From the NCBI GenBank assembly GCA_013398055.1, contig VZRS01015049.1:251045-315044 (forward strand): a stretch of DNA of 64,000 nt, given 5' to 3'. The stretch is from Ifrita kowaldi (lineage: Eukaryota; Chordata; Aves; Passeriformes; Cinclosomatidae). The notes below the pieces were generated by a model. That model ran no database searches, was not told the origin of the DNA, and worked only from the letters and a program-made list of their open reading frames with translations. Shown in pieces: positions 13,268 through 25,300 of the stretch; the stretch's first letter is position 1; every line of letters starts with the position of its first letter. The position numbers were made by a program, and so were the translations under genes.

Positions 13268-13604
13268 TTCTTTTTCTTTTTTTCTTTTTTTTTCTTTTTC
13301 TTTTTCTTTTTCTTTTTCTTTTTCTTTTTCTTTTTCTTTTTTCTTTTTCTTTTTCTTTTTCTTTTTCTTTTTCTTTTTCTTTTTTTTCTTTTTCTTTTTC
13401 TTTTCCTTTTTCTTTTTTTTCTTTTTCTTTTTCTTTTTCTTTTTCTTTTTCTTTTCCTTTTTCTTTTTTTTCTTTTTCTTTTTCTTTCTTTTTCTTTTTC
13501 TTTTTCTTTTTCTTTTTCTTTTTCTTTTTCTTTTTCTTTTTCTTTCTTTTTCTTTTTTTCTTCTTTTTCTTTGTCTTCTTTTTCTTCTCCTCCTCCTCCT
13601 CCTC
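13268..13604. repeat. TTTTTC hexanucleotide array with CTC tail
   Basis: About 300 bp of TTTTTC units with length variants (three to nine T between C residues), followed by a TTC/CTC-rich tail ending in five CTC-like units. The forward strand is almost purely pyrimidine. A variant block containing TTTTCC followed by an eight-T run recurs at about 13401 and 13452, so part of the array has a higher-order period of about 51 bp. The long open frames here on both strands (poly-F/L/S forward, poly-K/E/R reverse) are artefacts of the repeat. Such homopurine-homopyrimidine tracts can form triplex DNA and are often mis-sized in short-read assemblies. Confidence 0.95.
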
Positions 13605-16025
13605 TCATATATCTGAGTGCCACATCTCCATAAATAAAGCACATCATATAGTTAAAAATGGAAATAATAACAAAACTCATGCTTTTCCTTTCCTCAGTTT
13701 TTAAGACCAATAACTAGGACCAATTAATGTAGGAAGATGTGCGTGAAGCTGTATTTCTTAGAAAAACTAAAGTCAAGGAGTTGCATTTTGTACTTTGTCT
13801 CTTCTGGGTGAAAGAAGACTGCTCCTTGCATCTTCTGGCATGAGTTCTGTACCTGAGAGTGGCAAAACAGGTTCCCCATACAGATCAGTACACTCCAGTG
13901 GAAGCTAATGATCCTGTACTAAAAGGAAAAACAATAGCACAAATAGAGAAAAAAAAAATACATAAGAGAAATCAAAGTAAAAGAGCAAAGCTAAAAGCAA
14001 AGGATAAGTGATTTGCTGTGATTATTGCAATCAATATGTGCTCCTTTTTCTGTCCATGGAAAATGTATAGGCTCATATTAAAAAGATCTCAGGATAACCT
14101 TAGCAGGGTATATAATATGAAGCCCATAAAAAAAAATTTCCCCAAAGCCCCTCATAAAAACCCCAACAAAACAAAGGCAGGGATTTATTTCTATGTAAGA
14201 AGATACAAGCAACTCAGCACTTTTGACCTAGGAAAATAGACACCTGAGAAGGGATATAGTAAATGATGTTATGTACAGATTATTAGGCCAGCAGTGGTCA
14301 TTACAAAGTTGTGTAAAGTCAGTCACATCTCTGACCACCTCTAATCATTTTGTTTCTCTAGAGGATTGAGACAGAAGCCAAGTGCCTGTTCATCTACATA
14401 CAATTCCCCAGCTGGGTAACAGACGCTCATTTCTGCTAAAAAAAGACCTTTCTGAGCATGCTCAACTGATAAGAAATAGAGAAGGATCTAACAAGATTGA
14501 AGGTCTGGGTGGGGTTAGGAAGGTCGGTAAGTAGGTTTACTGTCTGGCACTCAGCAAGATATAAGATGCCTGGTAGGACCAGGGCAGGCTGCAGAGCACC
14601 CCAGGTTTATGTACAAAACAGTGATGTACAATGTCCTACCTGCAGGATGGAAAGACATTTTTACAGCTGTTCCATGTCATGCAGTCCATGCCTTGTGTGT
14701 GATGAATACATTTTCTGGGGGTGGGTGCCCTTCACATTTGGTGTTGCTATGAAGGAGGCAACTTCTCTAGTGTATTTTCTCAGTTCTTTTGATTTCTGCA
14801 TCTTTACTCAGGCACTGCTTGCAGGCTGCTGCTGGGAGAGCTCACTGAAAGAGCTGCTCATGGTTCTCACTCTCACTTGCGTACTGCTATCGATTCTGTG
14901 TACACTATCCTATCATCTCTCCCTAAAACTTCTGTAGGTATGGAGTAAAATGGAGAAAGGGGCAGAGCTGATGTGGAAAACAGGTCTTTGTAATCAGCCC
15001 TTGAATTCAGCTAGAGAGGAGAAACTCGAACCACCTCAGGGCATTTCCATTCGATGTGTTTTTAAGTTGCTCCTGAGAGTTTACACATGAAATATATTTA
15101 TAAAATGTGCTGTAAAAATTGTTCTTCAATTTTTTATTAGCTTAATTAAGTATTAATATCCAATTTACTTTATGCTCAGACTTCAAATTCTAATTTTTTG
15201 CTCACTACAATTTATTATGAAGAGTATTGTCATAATTATTTTGTTATGTTGAATGAGTATGCATCATTTAAAATGTAAATACTTTTACCCAGAATAACAA
15301 TCAAAGATAAGATTGGTGCACATGCAAGTTATGATCCTATCTCCAGAAGAATCCATGAACTTCCCATTATATGTGTCAAGTGCACATGAAATATGAAAAC
15401 CTGCAGTGGATGTTCACAGCTGCACTTGGGGTACCTGTGCACCATAATGTGTGTAGTTACAGCTTGAATGCAGTCTGAAAGCCTCTTTTGGCCTTGGTGC
15501 AGGTACTTGGTACAGGTCTCATCCCTCTGTACCTGGTATGGCAGCAGAGGATGCAAACCATGTCTTTTAAATGCTAAGGTAATTATTTTGCAATTAGCTC
15601 CCTGTTACAGTTGCTACACAGTTAATGTTGCCCATGGTAGTTTGCTTAGAAATAGCTGAAGAAATTCCACATGAGCTGAAATCACTGTTGACAGCAGTTT
15701 ATAGATTTATCGAAATAAGAAGGTGATATTGCTGTTATTTTACTGAAGGGTAGAAAAAGGAACACTGGAATTAACTAGATAGGGAGAAACTGGGAGTCTG
15801 ATGGACTGCACATAGAATGGTCACTCAATAAATCTAAGGTCTAGTGTAGGTTCTAGTGCACTCTTGCATGATGATTGTGTCACTTAACTCTTCTGAATCC
15901 GAGTTTTTCCTGTACTAAGATGGAAGTAATTATATGCAGCTACCATATAATATCCACAGAAAGCTGTGCAGTTGGAAGGTATTACTGAACCTATCAACAG
16001 AAAAAATGGGAGGTACTTAATAAAT
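13605..16025. other. Unique non-coding sequence
   Basis: Mostly AT-rich unique sequence. A splice-bounded open segment at 14812-14933 is discussed as a weak exon candidate. About 15110-15290 is very AT-rich with several TTAAT and ATTAG-type cores, which could be regulatory or simply compositional. No recognised repeat. Confidence 0.45.
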
Positions 16026-16165
16026 TTTAAGGCCAGAAGGGAACATCATGATCGTTTAACCTGTCCTACTGTGTTACTGAGGCCATAAAATTTCCTCTGT
16101 ATGATGTTTGAATTACTTCTGAAACTTGTAGTTTCAGAAAGGCATTCAGACATTTTTCTACTCTT
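16026..16165 (-). mobile_element. Ancient CR1 LINE 3' fragment
   Basis: The stretch beginning TTTAAGGCCAGAAGGGA and running through GAGGCCATAAAATTTC to CAGAAAGGCATTCAGAC matches, as I remember it, the reverse complement of the 3' part of old reptile/bird CR1 elements (motifs 'ggccagaagggaccat', 'ggccatagaatttc', 'cagaaaggcatccag'). It is heavily diverged and about 140 bp long, so it predates the other CR1 copies in the window. CR1 is a non-LTR retrotransposon that usually leaves copies truncated at the 5' end. This fragment is non-functional. Confidence 0.65.
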
Positions 16166-16578
16166 GATGAGAATACTTTTAGAATCTGTACCAGTAAGCT
16201 TTTCTAAAGGCAATAAATAGAAGCACATCTTTAGTATCCTAGGGAATACTGTGCTTCAAAACAGGAGGAAAAACCCATTTAAAACAGTGTGAAGATATTC
16301 TTTAAAGCAAAAATCAGTTTGTTTGAGTCAGTGGAAATATCTTCCTTGAACAAAATTGAAAATGTTAATTCTGTTCCCTCATCCTGCGTTCCTCTCTGTC
16401 TGAGCAGGGTGGAGGTCTGCTGGTGCAGATGGATGTCTCCATATGTATAGTGTGGGTCTCCAGAAGCTGGGCTCTTACACCCAGTCTCCCCTGTTTCTGG
16501 CACTTGGACGTATGAGCCCCCAAGGCTGTGCCTTCATTCCAGCTGCTGGGACAGATGCTCTGACACACACCTGCAGTG
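16166..16578. other. Unique non-coding sequence
   Basis: No gene or repeat is recognised between the CR1 relic and the CA tract. Confidence 0.45.
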
Positions 16579-16579
16579 G

Positions 16580-16603
16580 CACACACACACACACACCCCC
16601 CCC
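16580..16603. repeat. (CA)n microsatellite with poly-C run
   Basis: About eight CA dinucleotides (16580-16596) run straight into a C homopolymer ending at 16603, with more CA-rich sequence nearby at about 16705-16714. Short and imperfect, but likely to vary in length between individuals. Confidence 0.9.
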
Positions 16604-19600
16604 ACACCCACTGGGCCTCGCTCCTGGAACTGAACCAGCCACACAGTTCATGCAGAAGATGCTCTGGGTTACCACTGTCCCCTTCCTCCCACCTCATTCC
16701 CAGAGACACACACACCAATGCCCACCCACCCCACAGAGTCCCTCACCCAGGAAAAGAGATAGAGAGAGGTTTAGCAAGAGGACAGGACAGATTTCACTAG
16801 TGGGGTGCAGGACACAGCCAGATGAGTGTGCTGACCAGCCCCTGCTCATACATAACTGATCCCTTTTATTCCATTACTCTTCTATCTTTCTATGTGTGCT
16901 CCTTCCCAAATCACCTTGATCCTTCCCTTTCTCCAACTCTGGTTACTGCCCTAAACATCCCATAATCAGTCCTATGCAATCCTGCAATGCTCTTCCTCTG
17001 CATCTCACAGTGTATCCCCTGTCCTAGGCAGTGGCCCCTCAATATGGTGAGGGACCTGGAGAGCAGCTCCTACTGCCTCATGGGGATGGATGTCCCCAGT
17101 CCATGATACTGAGGCACTCCTGTGCCAGTCTTGGAGGAGCTGGGTGGGGGCTATTTCACTGACTGAGTTATTGGGGTTTCTCCACCTGCCTTGAGTCCTT
17201 GTGCTTCTTCATGGATGTGGAGATGGGCCTTTGATGGCCTGATGGCTAAGATGGGCTGGCATGAGGTGGTGCAGGGCATAATTTGAACTCCCCCTCCTAC
17301 CTTTGTGCCTCTGTGTTCCTCTGTGTGTGTGCAGTCAAGCTTTTTATCCCATTACTTAACAGTTGTATTATTGGAATGCATTGCAAAATCACTTTTTTTC
17401 CTCCTCATGTTTCTTTTTGAACAAGAGGTTTTCAAATTACTTAAGTGACGGTGAAACATTTTCTCTTGGGGAAATCCATATTAAAATATTAAGCAGGAAT
17501 GTTTCCAGCTGGCCTCTCTTAATAGTTTTTGTGGTGAAGATTTGTACCTTATGAAAATACTTAAACAGCATATAAATCCTCCTACCTCCCACTTGTGCTC
17601 CTAATAGGGAAAACCAGCTCGCTCTGCACTAGTCATCTTTGCCAATTATTTTAGGATGGATAATCTTTGTCTGGAGGTTCTCCAGTCTTTCTGTTGTTTA
17701 TAGGGTGAATCTATACCTTAAGAAAAGTAAATGCCTAAATTTGAGATAGCAAAAACCAGGTGAGATGGTTCCCATTCTGTATATCATTTTGGAGGAAAAA
17801 GGTCAACATTTTTTCTTGCAATTACTGCTATGTGAAAATGTAGAATGCTTTCCCATATAATTTCCAGAAATGTTTAGACTAAAAATGTCTGAACAAGCAG
17901 CTGCATTTCAGCAGGTCCAATAGCCCATAAAAATAATTAGTGGAAAATCATGCACCCATTTTTGTACCTTTTTTGATTTACAGCTGTAAAAGTCTGTCCA
18001 AACCCTTTACACTGCAAAGTATTTACCAAGAAACGGGTGTTGACACTGCTAGAGATTCCACTGCAAATACGGCACGAGAGACAAAAAGTCCTGGTAAACC
18101 TCATACCACAAGTTTAAAAATTCTGCATTACCCCTTTGTCAGCCATTGCTCCCGAACACAACTGACTGGGACTGAAAGTGCTTCTTCTCCAGGCAATGCC
18201 CTTGCATAGTCCTGCATCTCCAGGTACACTCTTCTCCACAGACAGCTGACCTTATGTTGAGTGCCTGTGCCATGGGGATGTATTTTATTATGTGGAATGG
18301 TAGATAGGAAACTTTGCTGTGAGGGCAACTGAAGACTTTTCTATCAGTCGTAACTAATATTTTCTTTCTTAGATTCCCTACCCCATTCCTTATACTTGCC
18401 ACCTTGATGAGTTTCAGAATGATCAGGCAAACAAAAGCTTTCTCAATTCTCTCTGCATCTTCCTGTTCAAGATTGACAGATATAATAACATCAAATAAAA
18501 CTAGAGTGGGTGAGAAACACTGTTGTAAAGTTTAACTGTGGTTTAAAGCCAGCTGACTAAATAGCAGTGAAGAGAATTTTGCCAATTATCTCAGTCCCTA
18601 GCTGATTGAAAGATTTAATGGAAGTATCATCTTTGCTATAAATACAGCATTACTCTTCTGACATATAGAGAGAAATTGCAGGAAGTATACTGTATTTTTA
18701 GCAAGATTAATTTAATGTTGAAAAATGTTACTTCTTGAAACATTAGGTATTTTATATACAGTTGTATAATTGAGGACTGATTATCGCAGCAAACATAATC
18801 TGATTATGAAGGTCCTTTTTTATCTATTATAGATACAAGTCTAATGTATGCCTTTTAGAACCTGTGTCAAAATGAGCATGGCTTTATGAGGCATTCAACT
18901 TCTGCCAAGAAAAACAAACTGGTGGGGTACCAAGATAAGTGATGTTGGTAACAGGATCTGTGCCCTGTAGAAAATCATAACCTCTTCTTGCTGCAGTGCT
19001 TCCTCTGGCTTGTGTAAAGCACAGTCCTGGCACACGCTGCCTGTTCCCCTGCCAGAATTTGGGGTGGCTGGAGTCCACCACAGCTGCCAGATGAGTGCAT
19101 TGCACTGAGACAGGGAGGGCATTGCCTCCACCAGCTCCATTTTCTGCCAGCACAACGCAGAGGAAGGCATGAGTCACCCTGCACACGCTTCCTGTATGTG
19201 TTTGATTAGCTAAGATTTTTTAAATGTAATTAAATTTTTAGAGAAGATGTATAATGCCCTGTGTTTTCCAGAGTAATAGGTTACTTTGCCTATTCTCAGC
19301 TTCTTTGCTGAAGTTGGTAAAACTGAGTGTTCAGATCTCTTCTAGAAACAGACCCCACTTTAAGGATGAAGTCAGGCACATGCCTTGGTTTAAAAAATGC
19401 TGGCTGTTCTGTCTTCTGGAGGGTATGTGAAGTATGCATGTATTTATAGCAAAATCCTCACCTTTTGTAGTCTTGATTTTACTGCTTTTTCTAATAAAAA
19501 AAATATGCTCTACTCAGAATGTTTCCCAAATTCATTACATCTCAACATTGCTGTTAAAATCAGTACACACTTCTTTCTAAAATGTCCTCTATTTTTAAAA

Positions 19601-20198
19601 TCCATATTCCTGATGGTTGAAATTCCTCTTGCCTTGTAAAATAGCAAATGATCTTATGGGGCTCGATGCAATGCTGACTGCAGGCAGCCCAGAGGAATGA
19701 GGACTGTGGGCTGATGGTGTTTGGCCCTGCATGTGCTGGGACCTGGTCTTTCAGCATAATATGTACAAATGAAAGAGATTTCTTAGTGTTTTTTCTGTTT
19801 GGCTTTAATTTGGGTATTATTTTTTTGTTGTTGTTGTTTTCCCCTTTAGACCATTTTGATGTTTTCTAGATAGGATTGCTCTATCACTCTGAAAACTGGT
19901 TACTGCACAGGTTATGTAGCTATTTTGATATGCATTTACATTGCAAATTCTAACCATTTTAGAAATATTTGGAGTACATATATTGCCATGTAATTACACT
20001 GTGATGGTTCCAGTGGAAGTGTTGTGCTTTGTCAAGCTCATAATATCAGTTGAAAATAATTTTTTTGAAGAAGAGGTACACCACACAGTGTGGAGAATAA
20101 TATATCTTTTCACAATTTATTGAACTTCATTTACATAATTCAATTTTTGAAGTCCATAAATACTTATTTATTTGGAAATGCTTGACATTATGATAAGA
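16604..20198. other. Unique non-coding sequence, C/G-richer at the left
   Basis: About 16440-17340 is C- and G-richer than its surroundings but CpG-poor, so it is not a CpG island. The rest is AT-rich. Open frames such as 18884-19186 on the reverse strand have no recognisable domain. A GGCACGAG string at about 18071 matches a common cDNA-library adapter, but single-copy placement inside ordinary sequence suggests coincidence. Confidence 0.45.
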
Positions 20199-20740
20199 TG
20201 TAGTAGTTTGAAAGCAAACCAGTGAGAGACTCGAAATCAGAAATACAATTTAATAGGAAAATTAAAAATAAATGCAATAGTACAAAAAACACTGTCAGAG
20301 GCAGGATATGACCCTGTCAGGCAGGGTGGTGGTAGCAGTCTGATTAAATGGTGGCTGCAGTCCTCCTGAAGTGCTAGATGTGGTTCTGTTGAAGCAGTGG
20401 TCCTGTAGAAGGGTCTGGTCCTCCTCTGAAGGTCTGGTGGTGGTCATGTAGCTCTTGTCCTCTGGGAACCCTGTAGGTAAGGGCTGAGTGTGGTGTTCCA
20501 AACCTCAGATTATATCCAGGTAGGACTGCTTGGTTCCCCCCGCTGGGCGGAGCATCTCACAATGGGATGATGTAATTTTATGAGTCATGCAGTGAGACTG
20601 GATGGCTCATCAACAGAAAAATATCACTCCGGAGGGAGTTACCAGGGATGTGTCACGGAAGAGACAAAGAACACTGCCCCACCTGGTTTTAACAGCTGGT
20701 GATAGAATACACACTTTTGGTTACATTTTATGCTGTAACC
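20199..20740 (-). mobile_element. Solo endogenous-retrovirus LTR, reverse orientation
   Basis: A 542-bp element starting TGTAGTAGTTTGAAAGC and ending TTATGCTGTAACC, flanked on both sides by TAAGA (20194-20198 and 20741-20745), a probable 5-bp target-site duplication. Read on the reverse strand it ends in CA. It has an ATTAAA poly-A signal (complement near 20250) a short distance before that end. Upstream are an AP-1-like site (TGAGTCAT at 20581-20588) and a GC box (GGGCGG at 20545-20550). The sequence resembles, from memory, a common bird LTR family. The expected initial TG of the sense strand reads GG, a probable mutation. No gag, pol or env lies beside it, so it looks like the scar of LTR-LTR recombination. 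A 5-bp duplication favours an ERVL-like family, but the class is inferred. The reverse frame at 20295-20501 is LTR sequence, not a gene. Confidence 0.8.
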
Positions 20741-21939
20741 TAAGATATGTGACTATATCAGTTCTCATATAGCCTAATGAGAATTAAAGAAATTAAAAAT
20801 CAGGGCACTAACACAGGAAAGTCAAAAGAATCCTATAAAAATGACCAAGAAAGTATGATATGAGAAAAGAAAATCAGACACATTTAAAATCAAATCTGAC
20901 ATGCTATTCTCAGTCCACCCCACTGTGTCTAGGAACTGTTGAACAGTGGGTGTTTTGTGATTGCTTTGCCAGAGTGAATCCCATTCTCAGAAAAGGTCCT
21001 GGCCTGATACAACCAGTATGCAAAAGGTATGTTCTTTTTTAAAATGTTCCACAGATGAACTGTAGGAAAATCAAGAAAAGTATGAGCTGCGGAGCATCCT
21101 TTTCTTTTGGGAACTGAGTGGAGAGAAGGGCATTCAGCATTCCACAGGATGGGCTTTCTCTTTGTTTCCTTTTAATTCACTTTTAGCTTTTTGTCATCAG
21201 ATCGAGTTCTAGATAAGAAAGTGTTGAGGTTTCCTTGCCTCTTTTGCCCCTAATTGTTGGATTTGTGGGAATTTCTGTGCTTGACATCTCTAATATAGGA
21301 ACAAAAAGGGTCCTTAACACTAAATCTCTCAATTAAGCATGCCTTTCGTGGGGTGAAATATTTTTTCTAGAAAACATCTCATTACAGGACAAGAAAAATC
21401 AAACAGACTTGGGGCATTGTTCCCTCCCATAAAAAACTACAAGGAAGTCAATGTCCTGGAAATGCATTTATTCACTTTTGCTTCCTAGTGCAAAAGAGCC
21501 AGTCTCTAAAATAAAGGAGCAGAAGGTTTAGCTAATGTCCCTCTGAATTAGGTTTTTGTTTTTGCTACAAGCATAAGGAAGTTTTTGCACTGTTCTCTTT
21601 GTAATACCAGGGTCTACTACTGAGTGCATTCTGATCAAAATCAATATTAGACCTTTGCACACTGGGGTTTGTGAAGGAGTTCAAGAAATAAGAATCTATT
21701 TTCATAGTAAAAAAATAGAAAGCGTGAAAAACAGTCCAAAATAAGATTGTAGAGTTTCTCATTTGAATTTTAACAGAAAAAAAATCAGATTACTGTAAAT
21801 TTAACTGCACAATGTAGATTCTTACTTGAGATATGAAGGCAGTATTTTCTTCGAGCTGAATTTGGAATCTCTTTCCAAAAAGCCTTTATCTTCTGCAGTA
21901 GACATGAACACAACAGTGTGAGCACAAGTATAGAATTGC
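20741..21939. other. Unique non-coding sequence
   Basis: After the LTR's target-site duplicate, no gene or repeat family is recognised. Open frames are short and without domains. Confidence 0.45.
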
Positions 21940-22390
21940 ATTCTACAGCTGGAACAAGCAAACCAAAAGCCTCCCTGTAATTGGATGCATACATTAATGC
22001 AATCAAAGGAGACCCTCTTGGCAGTGTCTCTGTGGCACAGAAACAATATTACAGCCAGGAGCAGCTCTCTTCTTGTCTGCTTCACTCCATCTTATTGATA
22101 CAAGCCTGGACAATCAAGCTGTATATGAAGTGGATGCATCCGTTTCAGTTGCAAGCATCATTTAAAATAGTCAATTAGTTGCATATTTTACATATTGCTA
22201 TACTGTGATTATGCAGCTGTATCGTGCTTCTCATCCAGAAATTCCTGGAAATCTGAAATTGCTTGTTCCTTGTTGTGGCCACAGGCTGTTGAAATTCAAA
22301 TTAGCTTTTTGCTCAGCCGCAATCATATTAAGTCTGCAGGACAGCCTGTGATGCCTGGATTGGAGGCAGGAGACAACTCTTGTTAGGAAA
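21940..22390. promoter_or_regulatory. Possible conserved non-coding element
   Basis: High-complexity unique sequence rich in developmental-type motifs: TGTAATTGGATGCATACATTAATGC near 21977 (given here in two parts, TGTAATTGGATGCAT then ACATTAATGC), AACAATATTACA near 22044 (SOX-like) and GTCAATTAGTTGCATATTT near 22168 (homeodomain and POU-like cores). Stops interrupt the longer frames. The texture suggests an enhancer, but only cross-species alignment could establish conservation. Confidence 0.2.
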
Positions 22391-25300
22391 TGTGTGTTTG
22401 AGTGTATTGGTGCTACTGAATGATAGCTAATCATGTGAAAGGAAGGCTCTTTAAGGGAGCGATGCCTTGCCAGGAGAATAGGAACAATTCTGGGCCACAT
22501 CCTTAGAAGTAATGGATTCTCATTTCTTTTCAATCTAGCAAATGCCCTCTTTAAAGGTTAATTCTTAAATAGTCACTTTGGGAACAGACGTCTCCTTCAG
22601 TCTGATCTCTGTGAGTCAAGCAGACTGCTAAGAAACTTCAGTTTGTCTCTTTCATTGCCTGATGCCCGTTTGCTTCAGATTAAAACTGCTGATAAAGATA
22701 ATTTCTGCTGCCTCATCTCCTGTGTATTTTTTAATTGCTGAATAAAGGAATGAGCTGAAGTAACTAAACAATACCAAACAGATATCTAGGCAAGTTAAAA
22801 CTGCTTTTCCCAAATTCCTCACTGTTACGTGAGGAAGTGAGGCAAAAGGGAACATGTTTTTTTTCTATATCATTCCAGTGGCACAAAGCAAAGGCTCTGA
22901 GGAGGAAATTGCCTTGGCTGAGCAAAGGACCATAAAGGCTGTTGGGATGATACAGTAAATTATCATTTTCTCTTATTCAGAGTGATCTGGCTGAAGGCTG
23001 AGTATCAACTAAAGTATGTCTGTGACAATCAGAAAAGATGCTGTCCTTGTTCCATGGCCCTCACAGACCTAGATAATCACCCCCATCTCCCATCCACAGC
23101 TCTGAAATTCTTGCAAAGATAAAACAGAATAAAATTGTTTTGACACTGTTCATTCATCTGCATGAGCGTGGAACAGGAAGGTTTGACAGGAAAATACGTC
23201 AGAGACATATGATAAACTAATACTATCCAGATGAATGCAAGAGCTGCCTGGAATATAGAGATGGTGGGTAAATTGCTTGAAATGAGCCTTATTGATTCCA
23301 CTCTGTGTTGATGGGGCATACCTGAAAGATGAAGTTTGTTTTAAACACTTGGTCACTTGCAGTAGTTAATTGAACCCTGGGACAGTAAATGTAAAGGACT
23401 GGCTCTGATTCTATAGAGCTGATGACTCTCTCTCTTAAATATGAAGCATGTTAATAGCAAAGCAGCTAATTTATTATGATGAAACAGAAAAATACCACAG
23501 CACCCTTGTGGCCCAGATAATGTAGCAGCAGGTTACTGCTCTGATGAATAGGGACGTTGATCAGCAGATGTAGCGCTTTCTAGGCTTAGAAGAGAATAGA
23601 TCAATTTCTTCTTCTTTATGAAGAATGATTCCTTTGCAGTACTGCTGAGAGATGTGGACATTTACTCCTGAGTTAATCACCCCCAGAACAATCCAACCAC
23701 TACAGGTATTCTTAGCTGTTATTTTTCTTGCTATATAAATAAGCAATTAATTTGTAAAACAGGAAGCATGAGAGAAATTTGATTTCTGTTTCTATACCTT
23801 GGTGGTATTTCTATAGGTTTCTACTGCTCACATTGTATTTAAGGAAGATCAGAGAGGGGAAAGGCCATCTCCCATGGGCTGGGAAGGCTGCAGATGGGAA
23901 CATGCGGGGCTTCTAGGCTGAATGAGCTGTATTTGGGTGGGCAGCCTAGAGAAAGGCTGGGGTTCAGTAGATGGCACTCTTCCCTCAGAGTCAGGCACTT
24001 CATCCCTGCCTAGGTTGAGTTGGTGTGGAGCTGGGAAAGGGACACGAGCTCAATGCCCTCCACATTATTGCAAACACAGTTTGAAAACTCTTTACACACC
24101 TCTGGGAGCTGCTGGTTATAGGCCTAGTGCTCCATCAGCATTGTTTAGAGGTGCCAGTTATAAACCCCTTTATAAACCCCTTTTTTTCTGGCATTCTGGC
24201 CCCGAAGCACCCTGCTTGCCTTTACTTGATTGTTAGAGGTGATTTGTATCTGAACACACAGAAGAGCACAGGAATGGAGCACACACAGCTGATCCAGCTC
24301 TGGTAGCAACTCTCTCCCAGTTTTTCTCTCAACCAGTGTCTGAGATTTCTTACAGTCAGGTTTCATAGTAGACAAAAAAATGACATAGTGACAGTATTGA
24401 TAAATGCCCTGAACAACTTTTTCGAGGCCATCACCAAGGAATAGCATTATAATGGTATTACTGAATGAGTGACATTTAAGATGTCACTTTATGCTTTGCA
24501 TAAAGATGACTCCTAACATAAAAATCAATGTCTGGATTTTATTACGTCATTTAACTTAACTCTTGATTTTCATTAATTTAGGAAACGTTGCACTCCCAGC
24601 AGATACTCAAAAAGGAAAAGGCAGCTTTGTCCTTTATTGCAAGCACATAAATAGCAAATCTTCCCATGCCAAGATTCAGGTCTATTTGCAGAGAGTCCCC
24701 TGCTGTTCTTACTGCCCCTACTTTTGGTATGGTAATAGGATCTTCATGATTTAAGAATACTTCAATAATTTTCTGTAACAGTCTTGTGGTCCCTCCTGAT
24801 CTCACTTCCATGCTCAGCCTGTGTCATACTTAAAAGCTTACCCAAGGCTTTCTTCAGCTGAAACAAAGGTGCAGCACCCTTTTGCCTCTCCTTACATTTG
24901 CAGATGTGCACTGATGTAGTCCTGCACATTTAATCATTAAGAGAAAACACAGAGCTGGAAATGAGGATGACTATTCTACAGTAAATTCTAATTATCCTTT
25001 ACTGTCAAACTGAAATTGACATCTGCCTGTGATCCAGCTTGTGAAAAACATCCTGAAAAATTGTTTAGGGAATAGAAAAATGGCCTTTTTAATACATATA
25101 TAAATGTCTTGTTTCAATAAGACCAAATGCTTTGATGATTCTTTTTCTAGAATAGTTTCAAAATTATAAGGTAGATTTATATTAGATATTATGAATAACT
25201 TCTTTACTGGTAAGCAGGATGAAACTCAGAAAAAATAAAAAAGGCCTTGTGAGGCTAGATTAGACAAAGCTCTGCCAGGGATGCTCTATTTAAGTTGATG

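Noticed and set aside
13013..13710. The longest open frames in the window (up to 206 codons, both strands)
   Set aside because: They are translations of the TTTTTC array (F/L/S on one strand, K/E/R on the other) and reflect absence of stop codons in the repeat.
18064..18080. GGCACGAG cDNA adapter-like string
   Set aside because: Eight bases occurring once in normal flanking sequence; no sign of a vector or a cDNA join.
20295..20501. Reverse open frame of 68 codons rich in Thr/Ser/Pro
   Set aside because: It lies wholly inside a solo LTR and has no retroviral protein features.
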